Under the pieces are notes generated by a model. It was not told where the DNA came from. It made no database searches and saw only the letters and a list, made by a program, of their open reading frames with translations. Below are positions 55,702 through 64,000 of a DNA stretch of 64,000 nt, piece by piece. The stretch lies in assembly GCF_015550425.1 (NCBI RefSeq), contig NZ_JADNAT010000007.1, positions 20,857 to 84,856 on the forward strand. Reading direction: 5' to 3'. Both the position numbers and the translations under genes were made by a program. This DNA comes from Clostridium sp. 1001275B_160808_H3. GTDB lineage: Bacteria > Bacillota > Clostridia > Clostridiales > Clostridiaceae. Positions within the stretch are counted from its first letter, which is position 1, and the number at the start of each line of letters is the position of its first letter.

Positions 55702-57246
55702 ATGATAAGTGAAAATAAAAAACAACATGTATCAATAATTAAGAATTTTATTCCATTTATTTTACTAATGTTATCAATGTATATAATACATAGGTATGTA
55801 TATATATATGCTGATGATTTGTATTATTCTAGAGATATTCAAAATGGGATTTCATATTTACCAAAGCTGATGTGGAAAGAGTTAAATGTAAATGGACGAG
55901 TATGGGTTCATGTACTATTATCAATTTTAGTAAAATATGATGCAGTATTATATAGAATAATAAATCCAATAATTATAACATTAGGTGCGGTTTTAATTGC
56001 TAAGATTAGTAATAAAGATAGGGGTAGTAATAAAATTTTACCAGCAGCAGTTGTAAGTTCCCTTTTATTTTTAGCAATACCAACACAAATAGCTAATACA
56101 ACTTTATATTATGCTGCATGTGCATTAAATTATTTATATCCTACACTAGTCTCTATATTATTTGGATATATTTTTTTAATATATTATTCAAAAGAGAAAA
56201 ATTTATCTAAAATTAATTTTGGGATTATTGTACTTGGATTTTTTGCAGCTTCATCAACTCAACAAGCAGGAGCAATTGGAATTGGATATAGTGTTTTAAT
56301 GAGTTTATACATAGCATTTATGAAGGGATATAAATTAAAGGCTAAATACTTTATTAACTTTATACCTTTAGTATTGGGATATGGATTAGTTACTTTTGGA
56401 TCATTAAAAAGAATGTTACTTGAAAAAGATAGTGGAGTAGTAATTAAAATATCTGAAACTATAATGGAGATTTTAAAAACAAATATATTTTCAAAACCTG
56501 TAAGTATATTTACTATACTTATATTGATATGCTTAGTAATATGGATAATTAAGTTTTCTAGAGAGTATCAACATAATAAGACTTTAAGATATTTCAATAC
56601 ACTATTAGCAATAGCTTTATTAATATCAAGCTTATGCTATATATATGTTGTAATTATTAAGGGATATAAAGTTGAAGTTATCACTTTAGCAAATATAACA
56701 AGTGAAATTACTTTATTTTATTTAGGATTTACGGTAATTTATATTTTTTCTATGTTATATGTAGGGACTCTTATATTATTAAATAAAAAAAATCCATTTA
56801 TTTTGGCGTCTATTATCAATGCAATAGGTGCACAGGTTATGCTTCTAGTTGCTGATTCTAGATTTGCAAGTGCATATAAAATAATTTTTCCATCTCAATT
56901 ATTAATGTTTATATTTATTTGCTATACATTTTCAGAATTATACTATGAGAAAAGTATAAATTTAAATAAGGTAATTTTTTATTCTTTAATAATTCCATTT
57001 ACAGTAATAGCATTTAGATATTATTTTATTAATTATAATGGATATAAGAGTACATCTTCAGAGATAGAGTATAACTTAAATATGATAGAAGAATATCAAA
57101 AATCTTCAGACAAGAGTAGTATAACTTTAAAAAAGGTACCACCTAGTATATATGGATATAATCTAGGAAATTGGAATAAGATGCCTTACTTTATGAAACA
57201 ATGTTATAAAATAAATGAAGATACTATAATAAATTATATTGAATAA
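55702..57246 (+). CDS. Polytopic membrane protein, DUF6056-like
   Basis: A 514-residue protein with about twelve TM helices. A conserved acidic motif after the first helix (YIYADDLYYSRDI) and an NGRVWVHVL segment resemble DUF6056/GT-C-type glycosyltransferases, in which an Asp-Asp in the first extracellular loop is catalytic. It may transfer a lipid-linked sugar outside the membrane, consistent with the neighbouring GtrA and DPM1-type genes that would make and flip such a donor. Function is inferred. ATG 55702 follows AGGAGAG. Confidence 0.65.
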   Translation: MISENKKQHVSIIKNFIPFILLMLSMYIIHRYVYIYADDLYYSRDIQNGISYLPKLMWKELNVNGRVWVHVLLSILVKYDAVLYRIINPIIITLGAVLIAKISNKDRGSNKILPAAVVSSLLFLAIPTQIANTTLYYAACALNYLYPTLVSILFGYIFLIYYSKEKNLSKINFGIIVLGFFAASSTQQAGAIGIGYSVLMSLYIAFMKGYKLKAKYFINFIPLVLGYGLVTFGSLKRMLLEKDSGVVIKISETIMEILKTNIFSKPVSIFTILILICLVIWIIKFSREYQHNKTLRYFNTLLAIALLISSLCYIYVVIIKGYKVEVITLANITSEITLFYLGFTVIYIFSMLYVGTLILLNKKNPFILASIINAIGAQVMLLVADSRFASAYKIIFPSQLLMFIFICYTFSELYYEKSINLNKVIFYSLIIPFTVIAFRYYFINYNGYKSTSSEIEYNLNMIEEYQKSSDKSSITLKKVPPSIYGYNLGNWNKMPYFMKQCYKINEDTIINYIE

Positions 57247-57271
57247 GTTTTATATAAAAGTATATTTAATA

Positions 57272-57322
57272 AAAAATAGACATCTGTGCAAGGCATATTT
57301 AACAAGATGTCTATTTTTATTT
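57272..57322. terminator. Bidirectional terminator
   Basis: AAAAATAGACATCT and AGATGTCTATTTTT form a 14-bp stem with T-rich flanks on both strands, ending the DUF6056-like gene and, on the other strand, gtrA. Confidence 0.85.
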
Positions 57323-57396
57323 TATTAAAATATATATTATTCTAATAGTTTTTAATTTAATAGTGCATTAAAAATTATAATTAATTATTATTAAAT

Positions 57397-57780
57397 TTAT
57401 TTATCTTTAAGTGCTAGTCTCACAACTAAAAAGTTTACAGGTATTGAAATACAGTAAACAAAGAGTGGTGCAAGTGCTTTACTGATTCCTAGGTAGATAA
57501 ATATATTTAGTAAAAACATTTGTAATAAATAATTAAAAATATGGGCAAAGGTAAATTTAGCTCCCTTTTTAGCAGATACATTAGTCTTAAAAGTAAAATA
57601 TGTTGATGCTATATAATTAAAGCAAAAGCTTATTATATAGCCTAATGTATAAGAAATATTATACTGAACACCTAATTTTTCGAGAATTATGTAAATTGAA
57701 TAACTAATAATAGTTGCTATTACGCCAACAATAGCAAATCGAAAAAATTGAAGAATAAAATCAATATTAATTTTTTTCAT
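57397..57780 (-). CDS. gtrA: GtrA-family membrane protein
   Basis: A 127-residue protein with four TM helices. FFRFAIVGVIATIISYSIYI, NISYTLGYIISFCFNYI and the C-terminal VPVNFLVVRL-like end are typical of GtrA, a putative flippase for polyprenyl-phosphate-linked sugars in O-antigen or teichoic acid glycosylation. It is 15 bases downstream of the glycosyltransferase gene on the same strand, the usual GtrA-GtrB pairing. Confidence 0.88.
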   Translation of the reverse strand: MKKINIDFILQFFRFAIVGVIATIISYSIYIILEKLGVQYNISYTLGYIISFCFNYIASTYFTFKTNVSAKKGAKFTFAHIFNYLLQMFLLNIFIYLGISKALAPLFVYCISIPVNFLVVRLALKDK

Positions 57781-57795
57781 AATTAAAAATCTCCG

Positions 57796-58743
57796 TTATT
57801 TAATGTCTTTTATATTTGATTTATCAGTAATGTAGTTTGGTCTATTTTTAACTTCTAAGTATGTTCTAGAAAGATATTCGCCTATTATTCCAACGGAAAT
57901 TAATTGAATTCCACCAATAAATAGTATTATACATAGTAAGGATGCATAGCCAGGAACATCTTTTCCGAAAGCTAAAGTTCTAATAAAAATATATATAGCG
58001 TAAAGGAAAGAACCAGCAGATATAGTAATTCCTAAAAAACTAGCTATTTTTAATGGTGCAACAGAAAATGATACTATTCCTTCTATGGCATATGTAAATA
58101 ATCCCCAAAAAGACCATGTAGTTTGTCCAGCAACTCGTTCTACATTATCTATTTCTAACCATTTTGTTTTGAATCCTACCCATTCAAATATCCCTTTAGT
58201 AAATCTATGATACTCAGAAAGCTCTAAAACTGAATTAACCATTTTTCTGTTCATTAATCTATAATCAGTAGCGGCTTCAGTTATTGTAATTTTTGAAGTT
58301 TTATTAATAATTTTATAGAACAATTTTGCAAAATAACTTCTTATTAAAGGTTCTCCATTTCTATTTCTTCTTTTGGTTGCTACAGAATCATAACCATCTT
58401 CAATTGCAGAAATCATGTCTAATAATAATTCAGGTGGATGTTGTAAATCTGCATCCATTATTACCACTAAATCACCTGAAGCATTTTTCAAGCCAGATAG
58501 CATTGCTGCTTCTTTACCAAAATTTCTTGAAAATGTAATATACTTTACATTTGAATTTAAAGAAGCAAGTTTATATATAATATTTTTTGTTTTATCAATA
58601 CTTCCATCATCAATAAATATAACTTCAGTATAATAATTATTTATTGAATCTGTAACTTTAGTAAGTTCTGAATAAAAAAGCTCCAAGCCCTCTTCTTCAT
58701 TATAGCACGGAACAACAATACTAATTAATTTATTTGCTTTCAT
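57796..58743 (-). CDS. GT2 polyprenyl-phosphate glycosyltransferase (GtrB/DPM1-like)
   Basis: A 315-residue enzyme with a GT-A domain (ISIVVPCYNEEEGLELFY, IDDGSIDKTK, MDADLQHPPELL with the DxD metal site; RNFGKEAAMLSG) followed by two C-terminal TM helices (about 225-300). It transfers a sugar (often glucose) from a nucleotide donor to polyprenyl phosphate in the inner leaflet. Start ATG 58743 (minus) has AAGGAG six to eight bases upstream, whereas the longer frame to 58800 has none. It pairs with gtrA; the outer-leaflet transferase could be the DUF6056-like protein. Confidence 0.9.
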   Translation of the reverse strand: MKANKLISIVVPCYNEEEGLELFYSELTKVTDSINNYYTEVIFIDDGSIDKTKNIIYKLASLNSNVKYITFSRNFGKEAAMLSGLKNASGDLVVIMDADLQHPPELLLDMISAIEDGYDSVATKRRNRNGEPLIRSYFAKLFYKIINKTSKITITEAATDYRLMNRKMVNSVLELSEYHRFTKGIFEWVGFKTKWLEIDNVERVAGQTTWSFWGLFTYAIEGIVSFSVAPLKIASFLGITISAGSFLYAIYIFIRTLAFGKDVPGYASLLCIILFIGGIQLISVGIIGEYLSRTYLEVKNRPNYITDKSNIKDIK

Positions 58744-59164
58744 ATTAACTCCTTTTAATCTTTGTTTTATTACTACGTTTCTAAATTTTAATTCTATCAT
58801 AAAGAAATCATAATATTCAATAAGTTTAGTAGAAATTTGGATGTATAAAAAGATAAAATATGTAAAAATATAACAAACTTTAAGATGAAGTTTCAGCTTT
58901 TTATAAAATAAAAGTATATATAGTTAATATAAAATCAAGAAAAATATAAGGTAATTAATATAAACTTAAGGTTATCTTAAGAAAAAAAGAGAAAAAATAT
59001 ACTATAGGTTAGTTAAATAAGTCTAGTTAGATTGTAGAGTGTAATATATTAGTACAATATATTTAATTAATATAATATAATACTAAAATGGCTATAGTAC
59101 TATGTGCTATATGCTTTAAATCTGAAACAAAAGAAGAAAATATTAAATTAGAAAAGGAGAAAAT
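58744..59164. other. Divergent promoter region
   Basis: 421 AT-rich bases between the minus-strand glycosyltransferase gene and the plus-strand MBOAT gene. No gene is supported. Both promoters must be here but none has clear, well-spaced hexamers. Confidence 0.4.
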
Positions 59165-60568
59165 ATGGTATTTAGTTCATCAGTATTTATTTTTATGTTT
59201 TTACCATTAGTAGTTTTCTTATACTATATTTCTGGTAAAAAACTAAGAAATTACATTTTACTTCTTGCAAGCTTGTTATTTTATGCATGGGGAGGCATGA
59301 ACTACTTAAAGATATTGATTGTATCTATTTTGATTAATTATATTTTTGGATTATTAATAGATAAGACAGTTGATAAAAAAGGTTTAAGAAAGTTTTTCTT
59401 AATATTAGGGATAATTTTAAATCTAGCCTTGCTATTTTATTATAAATATTATGATTTCTTTATAGAAAATGTTAATACTTTATTTAATATGAATTTTGAA
59501 TTAAAAAGAATAGTATTACCTATAGGGATATCATTTTTTACCTTCCAAGGAATGTCTTACATAATAGATATTTATAGAAATGATGGAAAAGTAAACAAGA
59601 ATATTTTTTCAGTTGCTTTATATATATCACTTTTTCCTCAATTAGTTGCAGGACCAATAATAAAATATAAGACAATAGATGAGCAAATAAGGAACAGAAA
59701 AGAATCTATTGAGTATTTCAGCTATGGAATAAATAGATTTGTAATAGGACTTGGGAAGAAGATTATAATTTCAGACATGCTTGGAGCTATATCTGATAAT
59801 ATTTTTCTTTTATCTAGTTCATCAGGAATTGATATGATAACAGCTTGGATAGGAGCTATTTGTTATACTTTACAAATATACTTTGATTTTTCAGGATATT
59901 CAGATATGGCAATTGGTCTTGGATATTTCTTTGGATTTAAGTTTCCAGAAAACTTTAATTATCCATATATATCAAAGTCAATTACAGAATTTTGGAGAAG
60001 ATGGCATATATCCTTATCAACGTGGTTTAAGGAATATCTGTACATACCGCTAGGTGGAAATAGAAGAGGAAATGTATATTTCAATTTATTTGTTGTCTTT
60101 TTAGTGACTGGCTTATGGCATGGTGCTTCATGGAACTTTGTAATTTGGGGCTTATGGCATGGATTATTTATGATAATAGAAAGATTCATAAGAGATAAAG
60201 AATGGTACAAAAAAATTCCTTCATATATAAAAATACCAATTACGTTATTTATTGTAGTAATAGGTTGGGTTTTATTTAAGGCAACTACTTTAGAAGAAGG
60301 CTTAAAATATTTATCCATAATGTTTGGCTTATCTAATTTTAGTGATATAACATTTGAGTACACTTACTTTATAAGCAGAAAGCTTATAGTATTAATCATT
60401 ATTGGCATAATAGCTTCAACACCAATATTAAAAGATATCTTCAACAGATATAGAGATGTAAAAGCGTTTGAATTAATCAAAACAATTTTGATAACTTTAT
60501 TATTTATAATATCAATAATATTTATGGTCAATTCAACATATAGTCCGTTTATTTACTTTCAATTTTAA
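59165..60568 (+). CDS. MBOAT-family O-acyltransferase (AlgI/DltB-like)
   Basis: A 467-residue polytopic enzyme. The N-terminus (MVFSSSVFIFMFLPLVVFLYY), the motif FWRRWHISLSTWFKEYLYIPLGG and the catalytic His in GLWHGASWNFVIWGLWHG are AlgI-like hallmarks. It moves acyl (usually acetyl) groups across the membrane for transfer to exported polysaccharide. The next gene encodes an AlgJ/DHHW-like partner, the standard arrangement for polymer O-acetylation. Start ATG 59165 follows AAAAGGAG. Confidence 0.92.
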   Translation: MVFSSSVFIFMFLPLVVFLYYISGKKLRNYILLLASLLFYAWGGMNYLKILIVSILINYIFGLLIDKTVDKKGLRKFFLILGIILNLALLFYYKYYDFFIENVNTLFNMNFELKRIVLPIGISFFTFQGMSYIIDIYRNDGKVNKNIFSVALYISLFPQLVAGPIIKYKTIDEQIRNRKESIEYFSYGINRFVIGLGKKIIISDMLGAISDNIFLLSSSSGIDMITAWIGAICYTLQIYFDFSGYSDMAIGLGYFFGFKFPENFNYPYISKSITEFWRRWHISLSTWFKEYLYIPLGGNRRGNVYFNLFVVFLVTGLWHGASWNFVIWGLWHGLFMIIERFIRDKEWYKKIPSYIKIPITLFIVVIGWVLFKATTLEEGLKYLSIMFGLSNFSDITFEYTYFISRKLIVLIIIGIIASTPILKDIFNRYRDVKAFELIKTILITLLFIISIIFMVNSTYSPFIYFQF

Positions 60569-60591
60569 AGTGAATAGTTAGAGGTGAGGTG

Positions 60592-62400
60592 ATGAAAATG
60601 CATTTGTTCAATAAAAACATAAAATTAAAAAGCTTAAACAATAAAAATTCGAAGTTTATAAAAATAAATAATTTAATTAAAATAGGAGCTTTCTTTTTGG
60701 TAATTTTGATACCAGTAATATTTATGAACTTAAAAAAAGATCAGATTTCTAAAATAGATAATAGAATGCTCTTAAATTTTGAAGATATATTTTCAAATGA
60801 AGATGTATTCAATAATATAAAAAGCTATTTTGATGATAGAATTGGCTTTAGAACAGAAATGGTGGATCTTTATGCTAATGTTATGGATAAAGTCTTCAAT
60901 GAAATAACACATCCTAAATATGAATATGGAAAAGATGGATTCATAATGTCTAAAGCAGAAGAAAATGAATTCGATCCAGAGTTTATGGAGATATATTCAG
61001 ACTTCATAAAGAAATTCCAAAACTACTGTAATGACAGGAATATAAAGTTTTTATATGCAGTAGAGCCAAGAAAAGAGCTTATATACCCAGAGTATATAAC
61101 AGAAGGATATAATTATGAAAATAGAGATATAGAATACTTTTTAGAGCTTTTGGAAGAAAAGGATATAAACTACTTGAATAATTTAGAAACCTTAAGAGAA
61201 GCAAAGGAAAAGAACTTAGCCGAAGATATATTAATAAAAGGTTATATTAATTCTATATACATAGAAAAGATGGAAGCTCTTGAAGCAGAAGGACTTCTTG
61301 ATAGAGCGGATGAATTAATTGAAGTAGAAGAGTCAGAAAGATTAGGTGAGCTAAGTAGGTTAAGTAAAGCAGAAGAATTATTTGAATCGGATGAATTGAA
61401 TAGATATTTAGAGTATAAATTTGATAACAATTCAAAAGATGAAATTGTAGATAGCAGAGGATTGCTTTTTGATAAAGAATATGATGCAAGGCATTGGAAT
61501 GAAACAGGAGCAATAATTGGTATATCAGCAATATTAGATAGACTTAATTTATTAGATAATAGAGTTGTAGCTTTTAATATAGATAATTATAAAGCACAAA
61601 ATTATATAAATGATACTCTTGTTGCATCAGATTTTGAACTAAACGAAATAACAACTCATTATAGTTTAATAAAAGATAATTCTATATATATAGAAGATTT
61701 AGAAGATGAAATAAAAAGGCATGAAAGCTTTAGAAACTTTACACATTATAAAAATGAAGCAAATCCAAATGCACCAAGAATATTAATATTTGCAGGAAGC
61801 TATTTTGATAATAAAGAAAAATTCCTTACAGAAAGCTTTTCAGAGCTTATGAAAATTCATAACTACAGAAATGTTTTAGATTATGAATACTATATAAATA
61901 TATTTAATCCAGATATAGTTTTATTTGAGTCCACAGAATATACTCATTTTGATTTTTACTTCCCAGATGATGAGATGGAAGATAAAGTTCATATAAAGAA
62001 TTTAAAACAATATTTAAATGAAGGAAATTTAAAAGAAGATAATTTTGTAGTTACTAAGTCAAATAACTTAAGTAACTACAGTAATAATAAAAATCATAGT
62101 GATATAACTTTGAATGATAGTAATTTAATAAAAAATAGTACTTTATCTGATAGCTTTTTTGAAAAGTCAGGAACAAATTTAACAAACTTTTCTATTCCAA
62201 TAGATAGTGAAGATGTTTTATTTACTTATGCCTATATAAATAATAGAATACTAGATTGCCAAATAAATGAAATAGATAATCAAAAATATGTTGAGTTTTC
62301 TATTATGACTTCTGAAATAGAGAATTTAGATAAATTTGATTTGTATTTTATTTCGAAGGATGAAGAAAGATATCAGAAAGTAAGCTTTGGAGTGGGTTAG
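60592..62400 (+). CDS. AlgJ/AlgX-like (DHHW-family) acetyltransfer partner
   Basis: A roughly 602-residue protein with one N-terminal TM anchor (about 30-48) and a large extracellular SGNH-like domain. It opens with KIDNRMLLNFEDIF and IKSYFDDRIGFRTEMVDLYA, typical of DHHW proteins; the catalytic pair region appears as DARHWNETGAI. It would receive acyl groups from the MBOAT protein and place them on a surface polymer. Two odd insertions are visible: a Glu/Leu/Ser-rich repeat-like stretch (about 220-275) and an Asn/Ser-rich stretch (about 485-525). GTG 60589, ATG 60592 and ATG 60598 are all possible starts given two overlapping GAGGTG sites. Confidence 0.8.
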   Translation: MKMHLFNKNIKLKSLNNKNSKFIKINNLIKIGAFFLVILIPVIFMNLKKDQISKIDNRMLLNFEDIFSNEDVFNNIKSYFDDRIGFRTEMVDLYANVMDKVFNEITHPKYEYGKDGFIMSKAEENEFDPEFMEIYSDFIKKFQNYCNDRNIKFLYAVEPRKELIYPEYITEGYNYENRDIEYFLELLEEKDINYLNNLETLREAKEKNLAEDILIKGYINSIYIEKMEALEAEGLLDRADELIEVEESERLGELSRLSKAEELFESDELNRYLEYKFDNNSKDEIVDSRGLLFDKEYDARHWNETGAIIGISAILDRLNLLDNRVVAFNIDNYKAQNYINDTLVASDFELNEITTHYSLIKDNSIYIEDLEDEIKRHESFRNFTHYKNEANPNAPRILIFAGSYFDNKEKFLTESFSELMKIHNYRNVLDYEYYINIFNPDIVLFESTEYTHFDFYFPDDEMEDKVHIKNLKQYLNEGNLKEDNFVVTKSNNLSNYSNNKNHSDITLNDSNLIKNSTLSDSFFEKSGTNLTNFSIPIDSEDVLFTYAYINNRILDCQINEIDNQKYVEFSIMTSEIENLDKFDLYFISKDEERYQKVSFGVG

Positions 62401-62431
62401 AGATTAACTTATTAGAATTAATTAGAAAAAA

Positions 62432-62476
62432 GATTGAGCCCAGGGGGAATTCTCCTGAGGCTCAATCTTTTTTATC
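62432..62476. terminator. Bidirectional terminator
   Basis: AAGATTGAGCC / GGCTCAATCTT stem with inner pairing and T runs on both sides. It ends the acetylation operon and the LCP gene on the other strand. Confidence 0.85.
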
Positions 62477-62515
62477 TACATTATTATTCATTTTTAATAT
62501 TTAATTTCTATTTAG

Positions 62516-63472
62516 TTATTCTATTGAAAATATAAATTTATGAAGTTCTTTAGTTGTACCTTCAATATCTATATTAGTATGATACATATCAGTGAAACCT
62601 GCACTTATTATATTTTCATCTGAAGGAAATCTTCCTTGTTCTATATTATTTAAGCCCATACCCAAAGCTTTAGTTGAAATTGATATAATTTCAGAGTTTG
62701 AAAGGTTAGTTGTTACAAGAGGTAGTATATTATTTATAAGACCAGGAACTTCAGTTAAGTTAATATCTTTGAACTTAACAAATAAAGCATTTAATACATC
62801 CCTTTGACGTTCAGTTCGTTTAAAATCTCTTCCATCTGTATATCTAATTCTACAGTAAGCAGAAGCTTGTGTACCATTTAAAAGTTGTTTTCCAGGGCTA
62901 TATATATGTTCTGTAGTTGTTTCGTTATTTTTATCTATATGGTCTATGTATCCATTAATGTATTCGAGCTCATCGGGAGTTATTTCAATTTCTACTCCAC
63001 CAAGTGCATCTATTATTTTAGGAAGTCTTTTTAAATCTACTTGAACAAACTTATCTATATTCAAATTAAAGTTATAGTTTATAGTTTTCAATATAGAGCT
63101 TGGCCCTCCATCTAATATTGTATAGTTTAAATTCATTTTTCCACCCTGAGGTAAATCTAAATAGATATCGCGCATTAAAGAACAAAGTTTTATATTATTA
63201 TTTTTAGTATCAATAGATAAAATCATAGTTGCATCTGCTGAACTAACATCATAGTATTCAGAAAAATCACTTCCAAACAATGCAATAGTTATGACATCAT
63301 CAGCTTCTTTAGGGGCTTCCTTTCCTGTATTAGTTACATCATTTCTGTCAACTTCAACCCTTTCAACTTTGTTAGATAGAGAATATGTATAAAATACTAT
63401 TGAACCAATTATTAGTAGTATTATTATAAGTATAGACATGAGTCCAATTTTTCTTTTTGACGTTTTTTTCAT
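62516..63472 (-). CDS. LytR-CpsA-Psr (LCP) family ligase
   Basis: A 318-residue type II membrane protein: short cytoplasmic tail, TM helix (about 10-30), then an LCP domain (about 60-315). The acidic start TIALFGSDF, LCSLMRDIYLDLP, the sugar-phosphate-binding Arg in AYCRIRYTDGRDFKRTERQRDVL and GGVEIEITPDE are characteristic. LCP enzymes attach undecaprenyl-linked teichoic acids or polysaccharides to peptidoglycan. Next to acyltransferase and glycosylation genes, it likely joins the same surface polymer to the wall. Confidence 0.92.
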   Translation of the reverse strand: MKKTSKRKIGLMSILIIILLIIGSIVFYTYSLSNKVERVEVDRNDVTNTGKEAPKEADDVITIALFGSDFSEYYDVSSADATMILSIDTKNNNIKLCSLMRDIYLDLPQGGKMNLNYTILDGGPSSILKTINYNFNLNIDKFVQVDLKRLPKIIDALGGVEIEITPDELEYINGYIDHIDKNNETTTEHIYSPGKQLLNGTQASAYCRIRYTDGRDFKRTERQRDVLNALFVKFKDINLTEVPGLINNILPLVTTNLSNSEIISISTKALGMGLNNIEQGRFPSDENIISAGFTDMYHTNIDIEGTTKELHKFIFSIE

Positions 63473-63568
63473 TTATAAGCCTCCAAATTCAAAATATAGG
63501 TATATTATAGCAAAATAAAGATAATTTTGGAAATAAAATAAAGAGTGTGTATATAAAAATATCTATAT

Positions 63569-63597
63569 TTGATATTAAATGTAAAAAATGATAAAAT
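63569..63597 (+). promoter_or_regulatory. Promoter of the terminal secreted-protein gene
   Basis: TTGATA (63569-63574), a 17-bp spacer and TAAAAT (63592-63597) form a good sigma-A promoter 38 bases before the start codon. Confidence 0.65.
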
Positions 63598-63635
63598 AAT
63601 TATTAGTATTGAACATTTTAATGAGGGGGAGAAAA

Positions 63636-64000
63636 ATGAAAAAAATAATTTCTACAATAATAGCTTTACTACTTTTGATACCATCAATGAAACCATTGGC
63701 AGATAGTAAAGCTGAAAATGACAATATATATAATTATATGATAGAAAATGGTACTAGCCTTGGAGTAGATAATATTAATGACGATTTGGATAGTTCTAAC
63801 ACGCCATTAATGTCTAATGGTTCAACAAAAACAATAAAGAATATAGTTGTAATTATAAGATTTAAAGGGGAAGGCGAATTTATTAATGCCGAAAAATCAA
63901 ATCAGTTAAATGATTCGTATAATAATTTTATTGATAGCAATAATGATAAAGTTTCAGATCCAGGTTCTATATCATTAAATTCATATATAAATGATTTGAC
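63636..64000 (+). CDS. Secreted protein, 3'-truncated by window edge
   Basis: ATG 63636 follows GAGGGGGA and opens a frame to the window end (121 codons visible). It begins MKKIISTIIALLLLIPSMKP, a clear signal peptide. A later segment IKNIVVIIRFKGEGEFINAE followed by an SLNSYINDL stretch recalls the prodomain start of secreted clostridial M6-type metalloproteases, but no catalytic motif is in view, so the function is left open. Confidence 0.75.
   Translation, partial: MKKIISTIIALLLLIPSMKPLADSKAENDNIYNYMIENGTSLGVDNINDDLDSSNTPLMSNGSTKTIKNIVVIIRFKGEGEFINAEKSNQLNDSYNNFIDSNNDKVSDPGSISLNSYINDL

Overview
The window is AT-rich, low-GC Firmicutes DNA. Strong AGGAGG-type ribosome binding sites, GTG/TTG starts, stem-loop plus T-run terminators, large LPXTG-anchored glycosidases with FIVAR repeats and YesM/YesN-type regulation all point to a Clostridium sensu stricto species, probably gut-associated. 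No rRNA, tRNA, CRISPR array, phage or transposase gene was seen.

Region 1 (1-33 kb) is a surface glycan-degradation and cell-surface zone. It holds the end of a FIVAR-repeat surface protein, a GH16 beta-glucanase followed by a decayed class B sortase, a FUSC-type membrane protein, a cell-wall-anchored GH10 xylanase (CBM22-CBM22-GH10-CBM9-CBM9), a NifS-like cysteine desulfurase with an XdhC-family protein, a tiny zinc-ribbon protein, and a 1,225-residue Ig-like LPXTG protein. Then come a beta-glucoside PTS locus under a BglG/LicT antiterminator (two RAT/terminator switches, EIIBCA permease, 6-phospho-beta-glucosidase), an EIIA remnant, a GH84 beta-N-acetylglucosaminidase and a GH2 beta-galactosidase, both LPXTG-anchored.

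Region 2 (32.8-42.7 kb) is a sugar sensing and uptake locus. It has a YesM-type histidine kinase, a YesN-type AraC response regulator, an unusual membrane-tethered protein with two tandem sugar-binding domains, and a galactofuranose-type ABC importer (ytfQ-ytfR-ytfT-yjfF). It lies directly downstream of the GH2 gene, so released sugars could be sensed and imported here.

Region 3 (43-55.5 kb) begins with an MntA/HepT-type nucleotidyltransferase/HEPN toxin-antitoxin pair and a zinc-ribbon/TM2 protein. It continues with a full homologue set of the enigmatic E. coli yhf operon in the order yhfZ-yhfY-yhfU-yhfT-yhfV(php)-yhfS-yhfX-yhfW, followed by an amidase-signature protein. I consider this the most interesting biochemical system in the window. 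A 267-bp structured repeat found both here and after nifS shows compensatory base changes.

Region 4 (55.7-64 kb) concerns cell-envelope polysaccharide: a DUF6056-like polytopic protein, GtrA plus a DPM1-type glycosyltransferase (divergent), an MBOAT O-acyltransferase with an AlgJ/DHHW-like partner, an LCP-family ligase, and the start of a secreted protein cut by the window end. All identifications are by reading the sequence; no database search was run.
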